64,000 bases of DNA, from positions 37,004,464-37,068,463 of the forward strand of contig CM035162.1 of assembly GCA_020205615.1 (NCBI GenBank), in the 5' to 3' direction. The notes beneath the pieces were generated by a model. The model searched no databases. It worked only from the letters and a program-made list of their open reading frames with translations, and was not told where the DNA came from. Shown here piece after piece: positions 36,773 to 50,407 of this stretch (within the stretch, counting starts at the first letter, position 1; the number at the start of each line of letters is the position of its first letter). The DNA is from Panax quinquefolius. Lineage: Eukaryota; Streptophyta; Magnoliopsida; Apiales; Araliaceae. Position numbers and translations under genes: made by a program.

Positions 36773-39563
36773 TGTGGCGCCCCCAAAAATAGGTATACAT
36801 CACCCATTCCGAGTTGTCAATACATGGTATGTAAACAACTACAACTTTATTATTACAACAAGAAAGCTGTGAGTTTAAATACAAATATTATCTTCAGACA
36901 ATATCTATACTCAAATAAATCCTCATCACATTTATTGATACATTATTTTACAAAAATGGTGAGGACTACTAAACAACTCTCTCTAGAACCTTCATTCCAT
37001 ACCCCACTGCGTACTCGCATTATATTCTCGCCTCCCGAGAAAAATGGAACAAAAAAAAAAAGGGTGAGCTCAACTAGCTCAAGAAAGAATATTATGACTA
37101 AGATAATATACAACAAATTATCGTTAGTCTTCAACGGAAAAATCTAATAGAATACAATAGACAACAAATTTTAAATCAATATTCGCAATGAAAATAATAA
37201 TTCATTAGAAGAGTTAAGTAGAGAATGCAAACTACTATCTTCTATGTATGAATTTAAAAGTTCATCGCTCATCTTTTATCCCTCGTAACATCAATCAATA
37301 TACATCCGAATCAAATATTCATCTTTGCACTACATGTGCCAAAGATATTCATCATTAGTCATGTTCATTTAAACACTGCTCATCTTTCACACCACTGGCC
37401 AAAGATATTAATCGATCCATTATGTTCATCTCAACACTGCTCATCTTTGCACCATGTGCCAAAGATATTCTTCAGAAATCATTCATCTTTGCACTACAAA
37501 GCCAAAGATATTCAATAATATCATCATTTAAGACCGAGGATGATGAAAATATTTTTAAAGAAACGAATCCAAATTGAAACAAAATGACAAGGATTAAGGA
37601 TTAAGGATTCGTACTTTATTTTATCCATGTCAAAAATACCTCAAAAATAATCATAGTGGTGTAAAATTAAAGAATGATCAAAACATGGATACAATCAAAG
37701 TTTAGTATCCACAATAGATATTTTAGACGAAAAGGAAAATTTTTATTTTTCGATGAATAGTGCCGTATTCGTGAATAAGACCAGATATCTGAGAATAGTA
37801 ACTCGACACCAAAAGATAGAAATTCCACAAAAAACATCTTCACGCTTCACTTAATAATAGTACTCGTGAATAAGTAACTCGTGAATAGTAACTCATGAAT
37901 AGTAACTCGTGAATAGTAACTCTCATAGAATAGTAATCCGACATGAAAAAGTTCCAAATTTGATAAAAGTTCCAACCAATATTTCAAAGATAATGATATT
38001 GAAGAAATAATATCATTTGAGAAGAAAATAACATCCTTACCTCGAAAGATCAAGACTTACAAATTAAACAAACAGGATATAAAGGCTATGACTTGGACTT
38101 GCACCGTATAGCAATACTCAAAGTATACTCAAAATACTCACAAGAATACGCTCGATAATATAGAGAGAGAAAACTTGATTTACGGTGTGATTTTCAATTC
38201 TAACCTAAGACCCTATTTATAGAAATCGCTACAACACCAAAGTTAGTAAAATTTAATATAATAATATTATATATATTACAAATTCTCTACGCACCTAGAA
38301 CCATCTGAATTCAGAAACTTGCATGTGTTTAATGAGGCTAACCAAACACAAAAAACGTTTTTGTAATTAAAAATATTTTAAACTTTCAAAAATCAATTAT
38401 TTTTGAGCTTCAAACTTCAATAATTCATAATAAATAGCCCTTTCATCAGAAAATTGAATCACGCGAGTTTTATAGGAAATTCAATTCTCTACAACTTTAC
38501 AGAAGAAAGTTTTTCCAAATTCCAAATGTAAACCCAACCGAAATCCACAAACGGGTAATTTTACAAGTTTATAATCAAATTTCAACCAATAAATGGGGTC
38601 CACCGACATGTTTAACATGTTTTAAACATTTATTGCAACAAAAATACTCTTCCTTCTCAGATACTCATATATCCCACATTCGTTGTAAAAATATCACCAT
38701 TATTATATTATTAAAATATAATAATATATTTAAATGAATTATTTTATCGTAAAAGATAAAATTTTAATTTTCAACAATTGTCACATTAAAAATTTTTTCC
38801 ATATATATCCACATAAAATCAATATTTTTTCTCATCATATGAATCAATAATTAATTATTCACAAATAATATTACAGAATCTTAATATCGACAACCAGCAG
38901 CGCTCCAGAAAGAGGGCTTTCAATAAGAATTTCTTCTTCGACGCGCAATTAGGTGACCAAACCTCTCCTTATGTAACTTTCTAGACATTGCCAATAATGT
39001 TATCTAATAATATTATTCAGATAATATGAATTATTGCTTCGATAATGAAAATCTTGTGTAATGACAATTATCAAACAACAAAGAATATAAAATATCAACG
39101 CAAAGAATTATTAACTCAATAAAATAAAATACCGAGCGGTAATTATCGTAACCATTATTGAGTAGTGCCTTCAATAATTGGTGCAATACCTGGCATGCTC
39201 TTGTCACGGCAACGACGCCAGACATCGTGTTTTAACCACCGGGTATTCCAATAGTGTTAATTCGTGAATAACTACGCCGTTATTTTTAATTAACTTATAT
39301 TTGTCGTTTTCTTCATCCAATCGCTACATATGGGTTTAATACATCATGCTTGTGGTTGCATTTAATATTCCCCGACAAGATTTAATATTCCACGACACCA
39401 AACAAATATTCCCACAACAACAATGAATATTTTATAACCACTTGCTTATTTTGAAATATTTGCGATTTTACCCATAACTATCCACATTAATCAAATCCAC
39501 CTTACTATTTCAAAATAATAAATAAAGGAAATTCCTTTTATTTAAAAAATTTCTGGTCTTACA
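36773..39563 (-). repeat. Gypsy-C LTR (3' in element orientation)
   Basis: The plus strand begins TGTGGCGCCCC and ends GGTCTTACA. It contains four hairpin units at about 37319-37515, CTCGTGAATAGTAA units at about 37860-37930 and a TATA box (minus) at 38213-38222. Confidence 0.92.
38213..38222 (-). promoter_or_regulatory. LTR TATA box (Gypsy-C, left LTR)
   Basis: CTATAAATAG on the minus strand; the matching box of the 5' LTR, which would drive the element, is at 45689-45698. Confidence 0.7.
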
Positions 39564-39577
39564 ACCTCCCTCCTTAT
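39564..39577 (-). other. Gypsy-C polypurine tract
   Basis: The minus strand reads AAGGAGGGAGGTT directly before the 3' LTR. Confidence 0.75.
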
Positions 39578-39599
39578 GAAATTTCGTCTCTAAATTGAC

Positions 39600-40830
39600 G
39601 ACGATACACAGTGTTTCAAAAGGTGAGGATACCTCGCTTTCATTTCCGCTTCCAATTCCTGTGTCATTTCCTCTATAAAGCATGATTCCTCCACAAAACT
39701 TTAACTTGTGGTATGACCTTTCTTGCGTAGGACATGCTCCTTCCTATCCAAAATCTTGACAGTACCTCCTCATACGTTAAGTCTTGGCTATCTCGTCCTG
39801 GTTCTAACTCTATAACATGGTTTGGTCTTTCACATATTTACTGAAGTACGGATATGTGAAACACATTATGAACACGAGACATACTCGGAGGTAACGCAAG
39901 TCTCATAAAGCTACATTTCCTACTCGGTCAAGAATTTGAAATGGACCAATAAATCATGGATTGAGCTTTCCTCTCTTCCCAAATCTTGTAACTCCCTTCC
40001 ATGGAGCAACTCGCAACAATACATGATCCCTACACTAAATTCCACGCCCTTTCGATGAAGATCCGCATAACTCTTTTGTCGATCTTGTGTTTGTTTTGTA
40101 TCGTTGTCGAATCATTTGGATCTTTTCGGTGAGTCATACGTACTTAACTCGGGTCCCAACAATGTTGCTTCACCCACCTCATCCCAACATATGGGAGAAC
40201 GACATTTTCGCCCATATAATGCTTCAAATGGAGCCACACCTATACTTGCTCGATAACTTTGTTGTTGTAGGAGAATTCCACCAATGGTAAATACTTATCC
40301 CAACTGCCCTTGAAGTCTAGGACATGAGTCTTAATAAATCTTCAAGAGTTTGAATAGTACTTTTCGATTGTCCGTCTGCTTTGAGGATGGTATTCAAATC
40401 AATCAGAATCTGCGTGCCATAGCTTTTTGCAAGCTAACCCAAAATCTTGAAGTGAATCTTGGGTCACGATCCCAAACTATGGATACAGGCATGCCATGCA
40501 ACCTCACAATCTCATTCACGCACATACTAGCAAGACGTTCAAGGAAAAAGTCTCCGTGATCGGCAAGAAATGAGCAGACTTGGTTAATCTATCAACAATA
40601 ACCCAAATAGCATTGATGCCTTGAGAAACCGTAGGAAGACCTGTAACGAAATCCATGGTAATGTGTTCCCACTTCCATTTCGGAATCTCAAGTGGTTGCA
40701 ACGGACCCTTAGGTACCAGATGCTCCGCCTTTACACGTTGACAAGTTAAACACATTGAGATAAACTTTGCAATCTCTCTCTTCATATTGTTCCACCAAAA
40801 TGTATGTCGAAGATCACGATACATTTTAGT
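39600..40830 (-). CDS. Gypsy-C integrase and chromodomain
   Basis: The clearest integrase in the window. Frame 40516-40824 reads '[35 protein letters not shown]' (zinc-binding part with CxxC), then '[23 protein letters not shown]' (first catalytic Asp) and '[20 protein letters not shown]'. The core continues through frameshifts to 'LVEFSYNNS'-like coding near 40270. The C-terminal chromodomain-like tail lies at about 39610-39800. Closely parallel to Gypsy-B 4060-5270. Confidence 0.85.
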
Positions 40831-41099
40831 ACTTCGAGGATGGATTGTAAATGGTGTATGTGTGCCTCCATCATAATCTTGTACTTCAAATCAGAGTCGT
40901 TAGGAACACAAAGTCTAGAGTGGACTCAAAGTATTCCTTCTTCATCAATTCTCGCTTCCGGAATAGCTCCTTCTTGTACTTTCTTCTTCATACGCATCAG
41001 CTCCGGGTCGGTGGCTTGAGCAACCTTAACTTTTTCTATTAAAGTTGGCTCTACGCGATACTTGACATCATCGCACTCGCTCCTCGCGATATGATCTTC

Positions 41100-42300
41100 T
41101 ACTCAACGCGTCACCTACCACGTTCACGCTTTACCGGGATGGTATGAATAGTGTGGTCGTAGTCTTTCAATAGCTCGAGCCAACGTCATTTGCCAGATGT
41201 TGAGTTCTTTTTGAGTGAAGAAATATTTAAGGCTTTTATGGTCCGAATATATCTCCACTTTCCCCATATAGATAGTGCCTCCATATCTTTAGCGCGAAAC
41301 GATCACGCCGCTTGACTCTAGATAATGAGTAGGATAATTCCTCTCATACTCTTTAAGTTGTCGCGAGGCATAAAGCTATGACTTTCCCACGTTGCATGAG
41401 AACACATCCTAACCCTTTGCTCAAGCATCGTTGTAGATAACAAATCCATCCCAACCGGATGGTATTGTTAGAACAGTGCCGAAATAAGTCTCCTCTAAGC
41501 TCTTGGAACTTTTCTCGCGATTCTTCGCTCCAAACGAATTTTGTATCCTTCCGAAGTTAGTGAGTTAATGGAGTAGCGATTCGAGAAAACCCTTCCACGA
41601 ATCTCCAATAATAACCAACTAAACCCAAAAACTACGTACTTTGGTCACCGACTTTGGTTGCTTCTAACTTCAGATTGCTTCAATCTTTCACGGATCAACA
41701 GATACTCCATGTTTTGACACATTGCGTGCCCAAGAAATGCTACTTCCTCAAGCCGTAACTCGCATTTCTTCAATTTGGCATATAGTTGGTTTTCAAGAAG
41801 CCTTTCGAGTACCAAACTTCAAATGGTGCTCATGATCTTCACGGCTTTTGGAATATATGAGGATGTCATCAATAAAGACAACAACGAATTGATCCAAATA
41901 TTCCTTGAATACTTCGGTTCATCATATCCATGAAAGTCGCAGGAGCATTAGTTAGTCCCAAAGACATGACTAAGAATTCATAATGCCCATACCGAAGTTT
42001 CAAGGCGTCTTTGAATATCCTCGATTCTAATCTTCATTGATGATATCCGTAACTAAGATCGATTTTGAAAAGAATTGTGCCCTTGCAATCGTTGGTCAAA
42101 CAAGTCATCAATACGAGGTAGATGATACCTATTCTCGATGGTGACATGGTTCAATTCCCGATAGTCAATCTAAAGTTGCATACTCCCGTCTTTCTTCTTT
42201 ACGAATAAAACAGAGCACCCCAAGGAGATGTACTTAGACGAATGAAACCGATGTCCAACAATTTCGTAGTTGGACCTTTAACTCCTGAAGTTCAATAGGA
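41100..42300 (-). CDS. Gypsy-C reverse transcriptase and RNase H
   Basis: The complete RT/RNase H region, matching Gypsy-A 1-1171 in antiparallel orientation. The catalytic box region, coding '[13 protein letters not shown]', is at about 41855-41900. The RNase H end with the connection to integrase is near 41100-41300. Indels break the frame. Confidence 0.8.
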
Positions 42301-42451
42301 GCCATTCGATATGGGGTTTTAGAAATGGGCTTTGTACGAGTTCAAGATCAATAAAGAATTCAACTTCACGTTCGGGGTAGACCGGAAGTTCTTCAGAAAT
42401 ACGTCGGGAAAATCAATAACAACAGGAATATTATTCAAATTTGACGTGTCT

Positions 42452-42892
42452 TTATTCAAATCCATAACATGGGCTAAGAATGCTTGACATCCGTTTTTTC
42501 AATAAACGAATAGCTTTATGATTAGTTATGACGGTGATTGATTTTAATGGTTTAGTTGCTTGAATTGCATAACAAAGTTGATTAGGAATATGAAAACTAA
42601 CAACCTTACAAAAATAATCAATTTTGGCATGATGAGTAGTTAACCAATCAATCCCTAAAATCACATCAAAAGCAAGTATCTTTAAAGAGATAAGGTCAAT
42701 GTGTAAGGTAATGGTGTCAACTTGAATCAAACAAGATTTATAAGCAGTGGATGTGATGAAAGTTTCTCCTAACGGAGTTTCCACAGATAGGTCAAAGTCT
42801 AATTTCTCCGAGTCAAGTTTAAACGTTGAGCACAAGCAGGAGAGATAAATGAATGGGTAAAGCACCCAGATCAAGTAAGGTATAAACTTCAC
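42452..42892 (-). CDS. Gypsy-C protease
   Basis: A 146-residue open frame with the retropepsin C-terminal signature: 'KLDFDLSVETPLGETFITSTAYKSCLIQVDTITLHIDLISLKILAFDVILGIDWLTTHHAKIDY'. The active-site triad expected near 42850 (D-S/T-G) reads unclearly. The linker 'KVVSFHIPNQ' toward RT follows. Confidence 0.82.
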   Translation of the reverse strand: MKFIPYLIWVLYPFIYLSCLCSTFKLDSEKLDFDLSVETPLGETFITSTAYKSCLIQVDTITLHIDLISLKILAFDVILGIDWLTTHHAKIDYFCKVVSFHIPNQLCYAIQATKPLKSITVITNHKAIRLLKKRMSSILSPCYGFE

Positions 42893-43030
42893 AAGAATTT
42901 ATAAATAGCTTACCCGTGATCACCTCGTTTGGGTTCCTCGCATTTTGACGATCACAACAAACGCTTCTTCCCTAATCGTTGACTTTGATTTTTTTCGGGA
43001 CGATCTTTTGAGTCACCGTCCCTCATTGAA

Positions 43031-44250
43031 CTAGGTTTCGCTCATCTGCATAATCTCGAGCGATATGTCCTTCCTTTCCACAATTATAGCATACCTTGAA
43101 GCTGTTGTGGGACAGTTTGACCGATATGTCCCTCTTTCCCGTGATTTATAAGATATGACCAAAGTGGTCGTTTTCTCTCCCTTAGAACCGATTCTCACGC
43201 CACACACCGCTGCCTTCACATGGTCGTTGTTAAATCTCCTCTTTTAAAATCTCCTCCCGACTCGCTTCTTCTATTTTCACGGCTATGATTACCACCAGAG
43301 TGGTTACCATTTTGTCCGTCTGTTTTTTCTCATTGGTTATCATTATTTCATTGATCGCTATCTCCGGTACGATCCTCGGTTGTGGTCCTCGGTTGACCGT
43401 ATTTCGTTATCTCGCTTCTAATAATTGAGCCCTCATTTACAACATCCGAATAAAGAGAAAATTTATGAGAAATGAGATATCGACGTACGCCGGGTTTCAA
43501 ACCTCTAAGAAACATCTCGCATATACGCTCCTCATTCTCCACCAAATGAGGTGCAAACTGGATAACTCGCAAACTTTGCCTCGCATCGAGACACCGTCAT
43601 ATTATTGTCTCGCTCAGCCTAATAAACTCCACTTCCTTCATACGACAAACACTTTCGTGAAAGTATTTGTCATTAAATAGTTTCAAACGTCTCCCAAGAC
43701 ATTTGAAAAGTAATTTGGATGGTACGCTTCACGACTCTCCACCAAAGAGTCCGCCTTTCGCCACGGAACATAAAGGTGGCGAATGGAACCTTCGTTTCCT
43801 CCGCATCCCAAGACATCGAATATCTTGGTAATTTTCGACCCATGTTTCGCCATGATCGGATCCGCTTTCCCTTAAATTTCGGTGGTCCCAACTCTTTGAA
43901 TCGCTTGGCCATTTGTGACAACCCGTGAATTGCTATCATTTCCTCCCGTATTTTGAACACAAGTCTCCTCGTCGATTTTGCATGAAGCGCAAAAACTTCT
44001 AAACATCCCCTCGCTCATCATCTCTTTCAATGGTGTTGTTTGTTGGGAGGAACATTGCCCAATTGTCAGACGTTCTTCTTCTCGTTGGTGAGTACAAAGC
44101 GTCTCCACTGGTCTCATTTCCATTGTTAATATTCTCACGACATTCTCAAACATCATCATAAAACAAGGGTTAATTAAGGAAATCAATATTTCACATAATA
44201 TCCCTATATATCTTGACCAACTAACAAATAAGCTTAGGTAGGACACACTA
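43031..44250 (-). CDS. Gypsy-C gag with zinc knuckles
   Basis: Gag on the minus strand. Knuckle remnants at about 43050-43170 (GKEGH-type motifs, two in tandem). Capsid core at 43673-43960 ('RFKELGPPKFKG', 'AEETKVPFATFMFRGERRTLWW'). N-terminal part to about 44150 ('MSEGMFRSFCASCKIDEETCVQN'). It is readable in pieces in three frames. The start codon is uncertain, near 44130-44250. Confidence 0.75.
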
Positions 44251-44314
44251 GCGGAAGGATTTACTCGTCTCTCCCTCCTAGTTCTATTCCCGATCTCCGC
44301 CAGAGATCATATCC

Positions 44315-44332
44315 TAAGCTCGATACCAACCG
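44315..44332 (-). other. Gypsy-C primer binding site
   Basis: The minus strand, starting two bases inside the LTR edge, reads TTGGTATCGAGC, close to the TGGTATCAGAGC site for initiator tRNA-Met. Confidence 0.65.
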
Positions 44333-47034
44333 TGTGGCGCCCCAAAATAGGTATACATCACCCATTTCGAGTTGTCAATACATGGTACGTAAACAACTAC
44401 AACTTTATTATTACAACAAGAAAGCTGTGAGTTTAAATACAAATATTATCTTCTGTATAATATCTATACTCAAATAAATCCTCATCACATTTATTGATAC
44501 ATTATTTTACAAAATGGTGAGGACTACTAAACAACTCTCTCTAGAACCTTCATTCCATACCCCGACTGCACTCGCTATATTCTCGCCTCCCCGAGAAAAA
44601 TGGAACAAAAAGAAAAGGGTGAGCTCAACTAGCTCGATAAAAGAATATTATGACTAAGATAATATACAACAAATTATCGTTAGTCTTCAACAGAAAAATC
44701 TAATAGAATACAATAGACAACAAATTTTAAATCAATATTCGCGCAATGAAATAATAATTCATTAGAAGAGTTAAGTAGAGAATGCAAACTACTATCTTCT
44801 ATGTATGAATTTAAAAGTTCATCGTCTATCTTTTATCCCTCGTAACATCAATCAATATACATCCGAATCAAATATTCATCTTTGCACTACTGTGCCAAAG
44901 ATATTCATCATTAGTCATGTTCATTTAAACACTGTTCATCTTTGCACTACGCCAAAGATATTAATCGATCGATTATCGTGTTCATCTCAACACTGTTCAT
45001 CTTTGCACTGGCCAAAGATATTCAATAATATCATCATTTAAGACCGAGGATGATGAAAATATTTTAAAGAAACGAATCCTTTGAAACAAAATGACAAGGA
45101 TTAAGGATTAAGGATTCGTACTTTGTTTTATCCATGTCCAAAAATACCTCAAAAATAATCATAGTGGTGTAAAATTCAAGAATGATCAAAACATGGATAC
45201 AATCAAAGCTAGTATCCACAATAGATATTTTAGATTTAAAAGGAAAATTTTCATTTTCGATGAATAAATGTCGTCGATTCGTGAATAGTACCAAGTATAC
45301 GTGAATAAGTATCTCCGACACCAAAAGATAGAAATTCCACAAAAACATCTTCACGCTTCATTAATAGTACTCGTGAATAGTAACTTCGTGAACTCGTGAA
45401 TAGTAACTCATGAATAGTAACTCGACATGAAAAAGTTCTAAATTTGATAAAAAGTTCCAACCAATATTTCAAAGATAATGATATTGAAGAAATAATATCA
45501 TTTGAGAAGAAAATAACATCCCTTACCTCGAAAGATCAAGATTTCAATCAAAACACCTGACATAAAGCTATGATTGACTTGACCGTATAGCAATACTCAA
45601 AGTATACTCAAAATACTCACAAGAATACGCCGATAATATAGAGAGAAAACTTGATTTCGGTGTGATTTTCAATTCTAACCCAAGCACCCTATTTATAGAA
45701 ATTGCTTAGAACACCAAAGTTAGTAAAATTTAATATAATAATATTATATATATTACAAATTCTCTACGCACCTAGAACCATCTGAATTCAGAAACTTGCA
45801 TGTGTTTAATGAGGCTAACCAAACACAAAAAACGTTTTTGTAATTAAAATATTTTAAACTTCCAAAAATCAATTATTTTGAACTTCTAACTTCAATAATT
45901 CATAATAAATAGCCCTTTCATCAGAAAATTCGAATCTCATGAGTTTTTATAGGAAATTCAATTCTCTACAACTTTGCAGAAGAAAGTTTTTCCAAATTCC
46001 AAACAGAAACTGACCGAAATCCACAAACGGGAAATTTTGGTATAATCAAATTTCATAATAAATGGGGTCCACCGACATGTTTAACATGTTTTAAACATTT
46101 ATTGCAACAAAAATACTCTTCCTCCTCAGATACTCATATATCCCACATTCGTTGTAAAAATATTACCATTATTATATTATTAAAATATAATAATATATTT
46201 AAATGAATTATTTTATCGTAAAAGATAAAATTTTAATTTTCAACAATTGTCACATTAAAATTTTCTCCATCTATATCCACATAAAATCAATATTTTTTTC
46301 TCATCATATGAATTAATAATTAATTATTCACAAATAATATTACGTAATCATAATATCGACAACCTGTAGTTCCCAGAAAGAGGGCTTTCAATAAGAATTT
46401 CTTCTTCATCTTGCTGCAATTAGGTGACCAAACCTCTCCTTAGACAAAACTTTCTAGACATTGCCAATAATGTTATCTAATAATATTATTCAGATAATAT
46501 GAATTATTGCTTCGATAATGAAAAATCTTGTGTAATGACAATTATCAAACAACAAAGAATATAAAATATCAACGCAAAGAATTATTAACTCAATAAAATA
46601 AAATACTAAGCGAAGATTATCAGAACCATTATTGAGTAGTGCCTTCAATAATTGGTGCAATACTGGTGTCTTCTTGCAACGACGCCAGACATCGTGTTTT
46701 AACCACCGGTATTCCAATAGTGTTAATCAAGAATAACTACGCCAAGTTATTTTTAAACAACTTATATTTGTCGCTTTCTTCATCCAATCGCTTTCAGTTA
46801 TGGGGCCCACACATGGTCGCTATAAATGCATTTAATATTCCCGACAAAGACGAATATTCCACGACCAAACGAATATTCCCCGACAACAATGAATATTTTA
46901 TAACCACTTGCATTTTTTGAAATATTTGCGTATTTTACCCATAACTATCCACATTAATCAAATCCACCCTTACTATTTCAAAATAATAAATAAAGGAAAT
47001 TCCTTTTTATTTAAAAAAATTTCGGGGTCTTACA
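44333..47034 (-). repeat. Gypsy-C LTR (5' in element orientation)
   Basis: Direct repeat of 36773-39563 with three hairpin units (about 44877-45025) instead of four and fewer GTGAATAGTAA units (about 45363-45422). TATA box at 45689-45698. Confidence 0.92.
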
Positions 47035-47972
47035 AGATGAAGAGATACAATCGTGGCTGAAGAAGGGGGAAAGAGAAGGTAGTGAGGAAGATAGAGAGGG
47101 AGAGGAAGACCGGAATAATGAGAAATCTGAAGAAAAAAACCGTCGATTTGTCGATTCGTCAAATTTATTGAGTTAACTCTGTTAATTGGAAGCTAGATTT
47201 GAACGTGATTGATTGATTTGAAATGAGTTAACTCTGTTATCAAATTGATTGATTGATTGGGTGTATTTGGAAGCCAAATTGATTAATTGATTTGAAATTT
47301 GGAAGCCAGATTGATTAATTGATTTGAAATTGATTGAGTTAAGGATAAATTGATTAATTGATTTGAAATTTGGAAGCCAGGTTGATTAATTGATTTGAAA
47401 TTGATTGAGTTAAAGATAGACAATTGATTAATTGATTTGAAATTTGGAAGCCAGATTGATTAATTGATTTGAAATTGATTGAGTTAAGGATAAATTGATT
47501 AATTGATTTGAAATTGATTGAGTTAAGGATAAATTGATTTGAAATTTGGAAGCCAGATTGATTAATTGATTTGAAATTGATTGAGTTAAGGATAGCCAAA
47601 TTGATTAATTGATTTGAAATTGATTGAGTTAAGGATAAATTAATTTGAAAATTGAAAGCCAGATTGATTAATTGATTGAGTTAAGGATAGGCTGTGCTGT
47701 ATTTATATATATATAAATTGATTCTTTATTAATTGTATATTATCATGCTAGTATGCCACCACTACGATAATTTAGCTAATATTAGGGATAATTTTTTTTG
47801 AGTAAAATAAAGTGACACTCCCTCTAGATAGTTATAATAACACTCATCTCTCATTTAATTTTTTAAGTAACAGTTAGTACCCTTGCAAGTTTCCCTGCAA
47901 GTTTTTAGGGTTAACTAAATAAAAGAAATTATATATTTACCTTGTACGTTATCAAAATTTAATTCTTGAATA

Positions 47973-48004
<32 letters not shown>

Positions 48005-49308
48005 TTAATTATCTTTTTTTAATACAATACATTTTAATTATAGTTTTATTTGTAATTAAGACTATCTCATTCAAATAATTTAATATAATTAACACATATT
48101 TTTGGATAAGTGATACAAATATTAAGAATTTTAAATTAAATTATTAATGGTTTTCTAATTAAAGTGATTGAGTATGTTGATAGTTTAGATTTTGGTATTT
48201 AACAACAAAAATTAATATTTGAATTCTTAGTTGAATATTATGATTTTTATATGTTAAATTCTCTTGAGTATATATCAAAATTGGGATGTTTATGATTTTA
48301 ATTACATTTTTTAGTTTACAGTTGGTGTTGTTTTTTATACAATATTGAATAAAAATATAATAATATTTATTACTACCTCTATCTTATTAAAAGAATTTTT
48401 TAATGTATTTTTTCTTTTTTAAGTAATAAAATTTATCATTTTATTGTAAATAATTATGCTCAAATGTAACTTATGTCTAGTTTAATATTTGAGAAAAATA
48501 ATTAATATAATTTCTAATACTTTTTTATATGAATAATAAGATTCGTATATGTAATAAAAACGTTTATTTTACGTAAATTTTAATATTTGGAAAAATAATT
48601 ATAATTTTTTGCATTAATTTGTACTTTTATGCTTATTAAAATTTTACTTTTTTATTAAAAAATATTTTGAAATGTATATTACGTAAATTTTAATCTTTAA
48701 GAACTTTAATTAGCATAAAGTGTATGACTTTATTTTCTTGATAAAATAAATATTAATTATTTTTGACATTTATGTTATTTATTACACAAATTCATAATTT
48801 AATTAATTAGATCAAGTTAAGTAAAAATTATAACATACAAATTTATATTTAGTGGATATATTAAACATTATAACTTGAAGGGTATATTAGACATTATATT
48901 AAAAATATTTTTGAATATTAGTTGGTCATCAACCATACTAGCAGTGTATGAATGTCACATATTATGTATTGTATAAGATCGTTATTACTTAAAAAGCCCA
49001 GAAAGTGGTGAGTGTTATAATTGTTATCTACATGGGGTGTTAGGTATTTTACTCTCTTTTTAATAAAAAGGTGTTTTTCAGATCTTCATGACTGCATCTA
49101 CGCTCCCTCTCCTAACAAGAAGACTTTTAACAAACATGATACACTTGCGGTCCGTGACTCCTATACTTAATGTCAATGTGAGTCAAACTCAAGACCTCTT
49201 GATTTATGGTTGATCTCAAATTCTCCTTAAAAGTTATTATTAATTGCATGACTTTTTTTTTGTTCACTTTCTTAAAATAAAAAAAAAAATAGATAATGAA
49301 AGAGCTTA
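47035..49308 (+). repeat. SDR unit B intron, continued
   Basis: This stretch matches unit A 30757 to about 33047 with only scattered changes, including the minisatellite (47271-47690) and microsatellite (47971-48004). Homology ends near 49308, 130-140 bases before exon 3 would begin in unit A. The following DNA is unrelated. Confidence 0.9.
47271..47690. repeat. Intronic minisatellite, unit B
   Basis: Same module order and length as 30991-31410, with only a few substitutions. Confidence 0.85.
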
Positions 49309-50407
49309 GAAAAAAATATCAACCGCAGAACATAAACAAAGATACCAAATCACCTATTCCTATCCCAACATTTATGATTTTGCCACATGTACTCATTTAT
49401 TACCAGCAACAAAGCAGCTCAACGAATAAAAATGGCAGCAACAGAGGAGCAGCTTCCCTTAAATATGTGCTATCTAAATTCTTATTACATCTTCAAATAT
49501 AGGAAAAGTAACTCTTTATTTCAACACTAAAACTAATATTAATTTTTGAAAAATAAGTTTTAGAGTATTTTAATTTTTTATAAATATAATGTAAATATTA
49601 TATACTATCTTACAAATACTACTACTTATGAGCTTTATTATTATTAAATTAGTAAATGTCTAAATAACTAAATTTTTATGTGAACTTAAATATATATTTA
49701 AATATGAGACAATTTTAAATTTATTTTTGCATCTAGCTTTTGAAACTAATAAATATAATAACTAGTACTACTTTTACACTTTTTTTTACAATATTCATAG
49801 ATAATTTACACTTTTAATTTGTTTAAAATTAATCTTGAATGTCACACATCAACTGTCTTGACAGATGGACATGTCATGTGTCATGGTTCACTTTGAGGCT
49901 ACTTTTTGTCCAATTATTAGAATTGAAAGATTTTTTGTGAAAAAACTAAAGCTCGGGGGTTATATTGAAAAATTGTGTAAAGCTCGATGATTTTTTAGAT
50001 CATTAAGTCCTTTAGTATACAAAAAGAATCTCATTTTAATTTTTTCAAGCCAAGTTTGAAAAGTAAAAAAAAAATTAAAATTCATGTGACTAATTTAAGT
50101 ATTAAAAATAAAAAAATTGATTAGAAGCACTTTCAAAATAACTTACATGAGTAATTATTATATTAATTAGAATGAGTGAAATTATTGAAAATTTAAATTT
50201 TAGAGTTTAAAAATCAATATCAATAATTAATAAAAAAACAAAAATAAACACACAAAATAAAAGGTCGAATAAATTAAAAAAGTAATAAAAATTAAATTAA
50301 CATATACATGAGCATAAATAAATTTAAAAAGAAAATTATGAAAGTCAAGCTTACAAACAAAGTCAGTTTTCAAAATTGACACTCATTTTTAAGTAAAGAA
50401 TTGATAT
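49309..50407. other. AT-rich interval without a gene
   Basis: No coding region or repeat partner recognised. The stretch 49850-50030 has an unusual mixed composition with repeated 'AAAGCTCG' (49948 and 49979) but no identifiable motif. Confidence 0.4.

Larger units (their letters stand above)
36773..47034 (-). mobile_element. Gypsy-C, complete LTR retrotransposon in SDR unit B
   Basis: A full-length 10.26 kb chromovirus-like Ty3/gypsy element on the minus strand, with LTRs 36773-39563 and 44333-47034 and a 4.77 kb internal region. The 5 bp target duplication AGATG is perfect (36768-36772 and 47035-47039). The empty site is preserved in unit A near 30751-30775, where the same flanking sequence runs on uninterrupted. 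Domain order is gag, protease, RT, RNase H, integrase, chromodomain. Frames are broken by small indels. Confidence 0.95.
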
